From NCBI GenBank assembly GCA_964583165.1, contig CAZOVK010000006.1, forward strand, positions 1-58,162: a DNA stretch of 58,162 nucleotides, read 5' to 3'. Both the position numbers and the translations under genes were made by a program. Shown here piece by piece: positions 52,451 through 58,162 of the stretch. The stretch's first letter is position 1. Every line of letters begins with the position of its first letter. The DNA comes from CAZOVK01 sp964583165 (GTDB lineage: Bacteria; Bacillota; Clostridia; Lachnospirales; WRAX01). The notes beneath the pieces were generated by a model. It made no database searches. It had not been told where the DNA came from and worked only from the letters and a program-made list of their open reading frames with translations.

Positions 52451-52474
52451 ATATCGATATATATATATCGATAT
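52451..52474. repeat. Perfect 24-base AT-rich palindrome
   Basis: Positions 52451-52474 read the same on both strands (half-site ATATCGATATAT). It lies between the LysR gene and the Rex promoter. It may be a binding site for a regulator or an AT-rich terminator; no T-run follows, so a terminator is weak. Confidence 0.6.
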
Positions 52475-52487
52475 GCTTTTATCGCAT

Positions 52488-52524
52488 TTCACAAACGCGC
52501 CGTTACTTGTTAAAATAAACTCAA
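52488..52524 (+). promoter_or_regulatory. Promoter of rex with Rex-like site
   Basis: TTCACA (52488-52493), 17 bases, TAAAAT (52511-52516). A Rex-box-like 18-mer at 52507-52524 begins TTGTTAA and ends CAA, matching 10 of 14 fixed positions of TTGTTAA-N4-TTAACAA, and overlaps the -10; the -35 carries TTCACAA, another half-site. Autorepression by Rex is a plausible inference. Confidence 0.5.
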
Positions 52525-52545
52525 ATCAAGAAAGGACATCAAAAA

Positions 52546-53190
52546 ATGGCAAGCAGCAAACCTTTATCCTCACAAACACTGAAAAGGTTGCCTTTGTATT
52601 TGGACTTCTTGAAATCCATATCGGATGCGAACATATCAGCAACAGGTATTGCCGAGGCTATGCGGCTCGGCGACGTGCTCGTTCGGAAAGACTTGGCGTC
52701 TATTTCAACATCGGGCAAGCCGAAAACGGGTTACATAAGAGCAGAACTCATTGAACAGATTGAGAATGTACTGGGCTATAACGATATGGACAATGCAATT
52801 CTCATTGGCGCGGGTAGTCTGGGCATGGCGTTGTTAAACTATGAGGGTTTTTCGGGCTACGGTCTGAATATCTTGTACGCATTTGATGTGAGCGAAAAAC
52901 TTATCGACAATCGAAAGATTTTTCATACGTCAAGGCTCACAGAACTTTGCGGTCGAAGCCACATACATATTGGTATCATCACGGTGTCGGCTGAAGCGGC
53001 GCAAGGTGTATGTGACACGCTCATAGAAAACGGCATCAATGCCATCTGGAATTTCGCGCCCGTTCACTTGAATGTGCCCCACGGAGTATTAGTACAAAAC
53101 GAGAACATGGCGGCTTCTCTCGCGCTTCTGTCGCGTCATTTGAGAGAGCAGAGGGAGCAAATAGCAATTCCATGTTATGACGGCAATTAA
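52546..53190 (+). CDS. rex: Redox-sensing transcriptional repressor Rex
   Basis: 214 residues. N-terminal winged helix with LSSQTLKRLPLYLDFLKSI-type start and VRKDLASIS, then a Rossmann domain with GAGSLGMALLNYEGF and ILYAFDVSEK. Rex represses fermentation genes and leaves DNA when NADH is high. AAAGGAC lies before the ATG. The neighbouring adhE is a classic Rex target. Confidence 0.93.
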   Translation: MASSKPLSSQTLKRLPLYLDFLKSISDANISATGIAEAMRLGDVLVRKDLASISTSGKPKTGYIRAELIEQIENVLGYNDMDNAILIGAGSLGMALLNYEGFSGYGLNILYAFDVSEKLIDNRKIFHTSRLTELCGRSHIHIGIITVSAEAAQGVCDTLIENGINAIWNFAPVHLNVPHGVLVQNENMAASLALLSRHLREQREQIAIPCYDGN

Positions 53191-53220
53191 CGAAGACACA
53201 ATCTCGAACGCTAAAACGAG

Positions 53221-53249
53221 TTGTGACAAGGTAAATTGCCGATTATAAC
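53221..53249 (+). promoter_or_regulatory. Promoter of adhE
   Basis: TTGTGA (53221-53226), 17 bases, TATAAC (53244-53249). The -35 also reads as a Rex half-site (TTGTGA), but the second half is not there, so Rex control cannot be asserted. The region 53191-53284 holds nothing else. Confidence 0.6.
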
Positions 53250-53284
53250 CGGAATTGCGCTAGAGAATAAGGAGTGACAATTTT

Positions 53285-55885
53285 ATGAACCAACAAGTTG
53301 TTATCAACTCAGTTGACGACCTACATATAGCAATCAAGCAGATGCGCGAAGCACAGAGCGCGTTCGCGAAGTTTTCACAAGAACAGGTTGACCATATTTT
53401 CAAAGAAGCGGCTATGGCGGCGAGCATGAGCCGCATTGAGCTGGCGAAGCTGGCTGTTTCCGAAACGGGTATGGGTGTTGTCGAAGACAAGGTAATAAAG
53501 AATCAATACGCATCTGAGTATATCTATAACACATATAAGAACGAAAAGACATGTGGCGTGATTGAGCGTGACGAGGTTTTCGGTATAACGAAGATTGCTG
53601 AGCCAGTGGGCATTATCGCGGCAGTCATACCAACGACAAACCCCACATCAACGGCGATTTTCAAGACATTGTTGGCGCTCAAAACTCGCAATGGTATTAT
53701 CATAAGCCCACATCCAAGAGCGAAAGAAGCGACAATCGCGGCTTCTCGCATTGTGCTTGAAGCGGCAGTAAAAGCGGGTGCGCCCGCCGGTATTATCAAC
53801 TGGATTAACACACCGAGCCTTGAAATGTCGAACACGGTTATGAAAGAAGCTGATTTGATTCTAGCGACAGGTGGACCCGGTATGGTTAAGTCGGCGTACT
53901 CATCAGGCAAGCCCGCTATTGGTGTTGGCGCGGGGAATGTGCCCGCGATTATTGACAGGTCAGCGGATATTCTGCTCGCTGTCAATTCGGTGATTCTGTC
54001 TAAGACGTTCGATAACGGCATGATATGTGCGTCTGAACAGTCAGTTATTGTTGACAAGGATATTTACGAACAAGTCAAGGCTGAATTTATCAAGCGCGGT
54101 TGTTACTTCCTTTCGGAGAGCGAAATCGCGAAGGTTCGCAAGACCATTATCATAAACGGCGCGTTAAACGCCAAAATTGTTGGTCAAACAGCGCACAAAA
54201 TAGCTACTCTGGCTGGTGTGGATGTACCCGAGGATACGAAAATACTCATAGGTGAGGTCGAAAGTGTCGACATATCCGAGGAGTTCGCGCATGAGAAGCT
54301 GTCGCCCGTCCTTGCTATGTATCGCTATGATGACTTTGAAGATGCGCTTGATAAAGCCGCGCAACTCATAGAAGACGGCGGGTTAGGGCATACAGCGTCT
54401 ATCTATTTGAACACCGCGACAGAGCATGAAAAACTCAACGCTTTCGCGGCTCGAATGAAAACCTGCCGTATCGTAGTCAACACACCGTCCTCACACGGCG
54501 GCATCGGCGATTTATACAACTTCAAACTCGCGCCGTCATTGACTTTGGGCTGTGGCTCGTGGGGCGGAAACTCGGTAGCAGAGAATGTGGGCGTAAAACA
54601 CCTCCTTAACATCAAAACCGTCGCCGAGAGGAGAGAGAACATGCTGTGGTTCAGAACACCTGAAAAGGTTTATATAAAAACGGGTTGTTTGCCTGTCGCG
54701 CTCAGTGAATTGGGGCAGGTGTTAGGTAAGAAGCGGGTATTTATTGTCACAGACAAATTCCTGTTTGAGAACGGTTATGTCAAAGTTGTGACCGACAAGC
54801 TAGATTCGATGGGCATTGAGCACACGACCTTCTTTGACGTTGCGCCAGACCCGACACTGGCTTGCGCAAGAGAGGGCGCGGCGGCTATGGCTAATTTCAA
54901 GCCCGACTGCATTATCGCGCTCGGAGGCGGTTCGCCGATGGACGCGGCGAAAATCATGTGGGTAATGTATGAACACCCCGAAGTGGATTTCAAGAGCATG
55001 GCTGCGCGGTTCATGGACATTCGCAAGCGTATCTATAGTTTCCCGAAGATGGGTCAAAAGGCTTATTTCATAGCCATACCCACGTCCGCGGGTACAGGTA
55101 GTGAGGTTACGCCGTTTGCGGTTATCACAGACGAACAGACGGGTATAAAGTACCCACTCGCGGACTACGAGCTCATGCCGCATATGGCGATTGTTGATGC
55201 AGATTTAATGATGAACATGCCTAAGGGTTTGACGGCCGCTTCAGGTATTGACGCTGTGACACACGCAATGGAAGCCTATGCGTCAATGCTTGCGACAGAC
55301 TTCACAGACAGTATGGCGCTCGGCAGTTTGAAAGCACTCTTTGAGTATCTCCCGCGTGCATACGAAAACGGCTCAAATGACCCAATCGCGCGTGAAAAGG
55401 TGGCTAACGCCGCGACAATGGCGGGTATGGCTTTCGCGAACGCTTTCTTGGGCGTGTGTCATTCAATGGCTCATAAACTCGGCTCGTTCTTCCACTTGCC
55501 GCATGGCGTTGCAAATGCGTTGATGATTAAAGAGGTCATTAAATTCAACGCCAGCGAATCACCGACAAAGATGGGCGCGTTCTCACAGTATGACCACCCA
55601 CACACACTAGCGCGTTACGCAGAGATTGCGACACATCTGGGGCTTTTAGGCAATAACGATACAGAAAAACTCGAATCGCTTGTGAAATCGTTGGGCGATT
55701 TGATTGATAGGGTAGGTATCAAGTCTACTATTAAAGAGTATGGCATAGATGAAGCGAATTTCCTTGAGAAGTTGGACGATATGACAGAGCAAGCGTTTGA
55801 CGACCAATGCACGGGCGCAAACCCGCGCTACCCACTGATGAGAGAAATCAAACAGATGTATTTGAACGCTTATTACGGCAACTAA
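53285..55885 (+). CDS. adhE: Bifunctional acetaldehyde-CoA/alcohol dehydrogenase
   Basis: 866 residues. The N-terminal CoA-acylating aldehyde dehydrogenase (about 1-440) has the catalytic C248 in NGMICASEQ; the C-terminal iron alcohol dehydrogenase (about 455-866) has GGGSPMDAAK, HAMEAY and the iron ligands in CHSMAHKLGSFFHLPHG. Converts acetyl-CoA to ethanol with two NADH. The ribosome site AAGGAG is 10 bases from the ATG. Long filamentous spirosomes are known for AdhE. Confidence 0.96.
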   Translation: MNQQVVINSVDDLHIAIKQMREAQSAFAKFSQEQVDHIFKEAAMAASMSRIELAKLAVSETGMGVVEDKVIKNQYASEYIYNTYKNEKTCGVIERDEVFGITKIAEPVGIIAAVIPTTNPTSTAIFKTLLALKTRNGIIISPHPRAKEATIAASRIVLEAAVKAGAPAGIINWINTPSLEMSNTVMKEADLILATGGPGMVKSAYSSGKPAIGVGAGNVPAIIDRSADILLAVNSVILSKTFDNGMICASEQSVIVDKDIYEQVKAEFIKRGCYFLSESEIAKVRKTIIINGALNAKIVGQTAHKIATLAGVDVPEDTKILIGEVESVDISEEFAHEKLSPVLAMYRYDDFEDALDKAAQLIEDGGLGHTASIYLNTATEHEKLNAFAARMKTCRIVVNTPSSHGGIGDLYNFKLAPSLTLGCGSWGGNSVAENVGVKHLLNIKTVAERRENMLWFRTPEKVYIKTGCLPVALSELGQVLGKKRVFIVTDKFLFENGYVKVVTDKLDSMGIEHTTFFDVAPDPTLACAREGAAAMANFKPDCIIALGGGSPMDAAKIMWVMYEHPEVDFKSMAARFMDIRKRIYSFPKMGQKAYFIAIPTSAGTGSEVTPFAVITDEQTGIKYPLADYELMPHMAIVDADLMMNMPKGLTAASGIDAVTHAMEAYASMLATDFTDSMALGSLKALFEYLPRAYENGSNDPIAREKVANAATMAGMAFANAFLGVCHSMAHKLGSFFHLPHGVANALMIKEVIKFNASESPTKMGAFSQYDHPHTLARYAEIATHLGLLGNNDTEKLESLVKSLGDLIDRVGIKSTIKEYGIDEANFLEKLDDMTEQAFDDQCTGANPRYPLMREIKQMYLNAYYGN

Positions 55886-55898
55886 GGAGGGCGCGGAT

Positions 55899-56648
55899 AT
55901 GAATTTAGATAGGGTTATCGCTGTCAGAACCAGTAAAACCGTTTATCGTGACGGTGGTCACGTAATTAAGGTGTTTGATACAGATTATCCGAAGTCTGAT
56001 ATATTGAACGAAGCGTTGAATCAAGCCCGTGTTGAAGAAGCGGGCTTGAAGATACCAAGGCTCATAGGGGTCACCCAGTTTGACGGCAAGTGGGGGATAA
56101 TCAGCGAGTATATCCCCGGGAAAACACTGGCTCAACTGATGGAGGAAAACCCAGACCGTTTGGATGAGTATGTTGAACGGTTTGTGAACCTCCAACTATC
56201 CATGCACAGTGGACGAGCCCCGCTTCTGAACCGCTTGCGTGACAAGATGAACCGCAAGATTTCAGAAAGTCCGCTGGACGCGACAACGCGTTACGAATTG
56301 CATACAAGGCTTGAAGCCATGCCGAGAAACAGTAAAATTTGTCACGGCGACTTCAACCCCAGTAATATCATCTGCGGCGACGACGGTAACGACTACATCA
56401 TAGACTGGTCACACGCCACACAGGGCAACGCCAGCGCAGACGCCGCCCGCACATATCTGTTGTTCTGGCTGAACGGTAACATCGACGCGGCCGAGAAGTA
56501 CTTGAAACTTTTCTGTCAAAAGAGCGGCACAGCCATGCAATATGTCCAACAGTGGATACCGATTGTAGCGGCTTCACAATTAGTAAAGGGGCACAAGGAA
56601 GAACGGGAGTTTTTGTTGCATTGGATTAACGTCGCTGATTATGAATAA
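55899..56648 (+). CDS. APH-like small-molecule kinase
   Basis: 249 residues of the aminoglycoside phosphotransferase/choline kinase fold. Catalytic Brenner loop CHGDFNPSN, then the Mg aspartate in YIIDWSHAT. The N-lobe KTVYRDGGHVIKVF is typical of small clostridial APH-like proteins rather than resistance genes. It lies 13 bases after adhE with AAGGAGG upstream, so it may phosphorylate a metabolite; the substrate is unknown. Confidence 0.85.
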   Translation: MNLDRVIAVRTSKTVYRDGGHVIKVFDTDYPKSDILNEALNQARVEEAGLKIPRLIGVTQFDGKWGIISEYIPGKTLAQLMEENPDRLDEYVERFVNLQLSMHSGRAPLLNRLRDKMNRKISESPLDATTRYELHTRLEAMPRNSKICHGDFNPSNIICGDDGNDYIIDWSHATQGNASADAARTYLLFWLNGNIDAAEKYLKLFCQKSGTAMQYVQQWIPIVAASQLVKGHKEEREFLLHWINVADYE

Positions 56649-56660
56649 GGAGGCAGTCTT

Positions 56661-56903
56661 ATGCTGAAAGTTGCTGTGTGTATTGGTAGCTCGTGTCACT
56701 TAAAGGGTTCTCGCCAAATTGTCGAGGAACTCCAATTCTTGGTAGCGCAGAACGCACTTAAAGACAAGGTAGAATTATCAGGCAAGTTTTGCATGGGAAA
56801 CTGTACTAATGGCGTGTGTGTGCTTGTCAATGACGAGTTGTTCTCGCTCTCGCCCGACAAGACGAAGGACTTCTTTGCGGCGCAAATTCTTTCACGACTT
56901 TAA
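56661..56903 (+). CDS. Thioredoxin-like [2Fe-2S] ferredoxin, NuoE-like
   Basis: 80 residues. Cysteines C7, C12 (CIGSSC), C44 and C48 (CMGNC) have the spacing of the thioredoxin-like [2Fe-2S] domain of NuoE/HydC subunits. AAGGAGG precedes the ATG. Its position directly before the hydrogenase-like gene points to an electron-transfer role in that complex or pathway. Confidence 0.88.
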   Translation: MLKVAVCIGSSCHLKGSRQIVEELQFLVAQNALKDKVELSGKFCMGNCTNGVCVLVNDELFSLSPDKTKDFFAAQILSRL

Positions 56904-56920
56904 CTAACGGTGGTTATCAG

Positions 56921-58162
56921 ATGAACAGATATATCCAGCTCAAAAAGAGTAATTGCAAGAACTGTTACAAGTGTATACGCCATTGCCCCGTGAAATCGAT
57001 TCGGTTTTCGGCGGGGCAGGCGCATATTGTTGAAAACGAGTGCATTCTTTGTGGTATGTGTTTTGTGAACTGCCCACAGAACGCGAAGCTTGTAAGAAAT
57101 GATGTAGAAAGCGTCAAGGTGTTGCTAGCTAATGAACCTAAGGTCATAGTGAGCCTTGCGCCTTCGTTTGTGGCGAACTATAGCGGGGCGGGGCTTGAAG
57201 CTGTTCGCGTTGCGCTGAAAAAACTGGGGTTCTATGATGTTGAAGAAACGGCCGTTGGGGCTTCGATAGTCAAAACCGAGTATGAGCGGCTTATGGACGA
57301 GGGAGAAGACAGGGTACTTATATCGTCGTGCTGTCATTCCGTCAATCTTCTGATTCAAAAATACTTCCCAGAAGCCTTGCGCTATCTTGCGCCTGTGGTT
57401 TCGCCCATGCTTGCGCATTGTCATACTATCAAGAAGAATCACCCAGACGCAAAGACGGTATTCATCGGCCCTTGTATCTCCAAAAAGGCAGAGGCCGAGA
57501 GCTACGGCGGTATTGTAGACGGCGTTCTGACGTTTGAAGAACTCACGCAATGGTTGAATGCTGAGGGCATAACAATAGAGAAAACGCCAGACCCCTCCGA
57601 GCTGCATTCACGGGCGCGATTGTTCCCGATTTGTGGCGGGATTGTCAAGACTATGAACACGGACACTAAGCGGTTTTCATATCTGCCTGTTGACGGGCTC
57701 GAAAGCTGTATCAGTGTTTTGCAGGACGTAATAAATGGTACGGCGGGTTCGTGTTTCATAGAGATGTCTGCGTGTAAGGGTAGCTGTATCGGTGGCCCCG
57801 TTATGGATAAAAAGCCCGAACCCATGCGGAGTTACATGGCTGTCAGTCGTTACGCGGGCGAAGAAGACTTTGACATACCCCAGCCCGATGACGCTGAACT
57901 TAGGTTACGCCATTCATACATAGGTCTGAACCATACCATGCCAGGCAAGAGAGAACTGGACGCGATTTTAAGGCAGATGGGCAAAACGAAACCAGAGGAC
58001 GAACTCAATTGCGGCACATGCGGTTATGACACATGCCGCGATAAAGCGCTGGCGGTCTTTCATGGTAAGGGCGATTTGTCAATGTGTTTGCCGTTTTTGA
58101 AAGAACGCGCCGAATCATTCTCTGACAATATTATCAAAAATTCGCCGAATGCAATAATTGCC
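56921..58162 (+). CDS. [FeFe]-hydrogenase-like sensory protein (partial)
   Basis: At least 414 residues and open to the window end. Two [4Fe-4S] ferredoxin clusters: C12, C15, C18, C22 and C41, C44, C47, C51. Then the H-cluster domain: C137-C138 in SSCCHSV, C185 in PCISKK and C285 and C289 in CKGSC, all four H-cluster ligands present. After that come a CGTCGYDTC iron-sulfur motif (about 366-374 plus a later Cys) and the beginning of what looks like a PAS domain. In catalytic enzymes the first motif reads TSCCP. The order fits the sensory (HydS, group C) [FeFe]-hydrogenases. Weak GGTGG upstream of the ATG. Confidence 0.88.
   Translation, partial: MNRYIQLKKSNCKNCYKCIRHCPVKSIRFSAGQAHIVENECILCGMCFVNCPQNAKLVRNDVESVKVLLANEPKVIVSLAPSFVANYSGAGLEAVRVALKKLGFYDVEETAVGASIVKTEYERLMDEGEDRVLISSCCHSVNLLIQKYFPEALRYLAPVVSPMLAHCHTIKKNHPDAKTVFIGPCISKKAEAESYGGIVDGVLTFEELTQWLNAEGITIEKTPDPSELHSRARLFPICGGIVKTMNTDTKRFSYLPVDGLESCISVLQDVINGTAGSCFIEMSACKGSCIGGPVMDKKPEPMRSYMAVSRYAGEEDFDIPQPDDAELRLRHSYIGLNHTMPGKRELDAILRQMGKTKPEDELNCGTCGYDTCRDKALAVFHGKGDLSMCLPFLKERAESFSDNIIKNSPNAIIA

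Noticed and set aside
53221..53240. Full Rex operator before adhE
   Set aside because: Only the TTGTGA half is present; the second half does not match.
53524..54057. Minus-strand open frame under adhE
   Set aside because: Shadow of a highly conserved gene in the other strand.
57125..57607. Minus-strand frame under the hydrogenase-like gene
   Set aside because: Shadow; plus strand shows intact cysteine motifs throughout.
1..58162. CRISPR arrays, insertion sequences, prophage or tRNA genes
   Set aside because: No regular direct-repeat array, transposase, integrase or cloverleaf sequence was found on reading the window.

Overview
The window looks like a chromosomal segment of an anaerobic Firmicute, most likely a member of Clostridia. 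The evidence is the Gram-positive ylm-type division cluster (sepF, yggT, ylmH, yggS), strong AGGAGG-like ribosome binding sites, sigma-A type promoters, Rex with a bifunctional AdhE, a sensory-type [FeFe]-hydrogenase, and an S-layer-homology (SLH) surface protein. Base composition is intermediate, and TTG and GTG starts are frequent. No tRNA, rRNA, CRISPR array, insertion sequence or prophage is visible, so this reads as core plus ordinary accessory metabolism rather than a mobile island.

Layout. 166-1644 is a xylulokinase, ending tail to tail with a leftward translation and division operon (1622-6583): fmt, ylmH, yggT, sepF, yggS, an HlyD-like membrane protein and a 35-residue membrane peptide. 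A rightward envelope and signalling block follows (6693-13783): an unknown membrane protein, a GT4 glycosyltransferase, an OmpR-type two-component pair, a zincin-motif protein, two membrane-anchored proteins (the first with a GIN/DUF2807 domain), a strong terminator and an unrecognised protein. 13928-20064 is a complete oligopeptide ABC transporter operon (binding protein, two permeases, two ATPases, a small membrane protein). 20118-24556 (leftward) holds a GH2 beta-galactosidase, a small membrane protein that appears to start at CTG, and a threonine aldolase. 24649-27775 (leftward) holds an alpha/beta hydrolase and a dCACHE-GGDEF-EAL protein. 27924-36046 is a mixed stretch: unknown membrane protein, TauE permease, SPL-like radical SAM protein, sugar-nucleotide epimerase, unknown protein, membrane-anchored protein kinase, SpoU methyltransferase, cupin and TetR. 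36193-39793 is an MMPL exporter with a heptad-repeat companion, divergent from TetR.

40212-42559 is the most striking regulatory region. A near-perfect sigma-A promoter is followed by an RNA with the Moco/tungsten-cofactor riboswitch signature, a plausible switch that hides the ribosome binding site, and the tungstate transporter tupABC. 42637-45567 is a von Willebrand A plus SLH surface protein. 45762-51350 is a second oligopeptide ABC operon, in a different gene order and with one permease that seems to start at ATT, followed by a LysR regulator. The right end (52546-58162) is a redox and fermentation block: Rex, AdhE, an APH-like kinase, a [2Fe-2S] thioredoxin-like ferredoxin and an [FeFe]-hydrogenase-like protein that runs off the window.

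Together these genes suggest a saccharide- and peptide-using fermenter that makes ethanol and hydrogen, senses NADH/NAD+ through Rex, and imports tungstate for tungsten cofactor enzymes. The genome is compact: many genes overlap by a start/stop junction, and four convergent pairs overlap at their 3' ends, two of them by only four bases carrying both stop codons.
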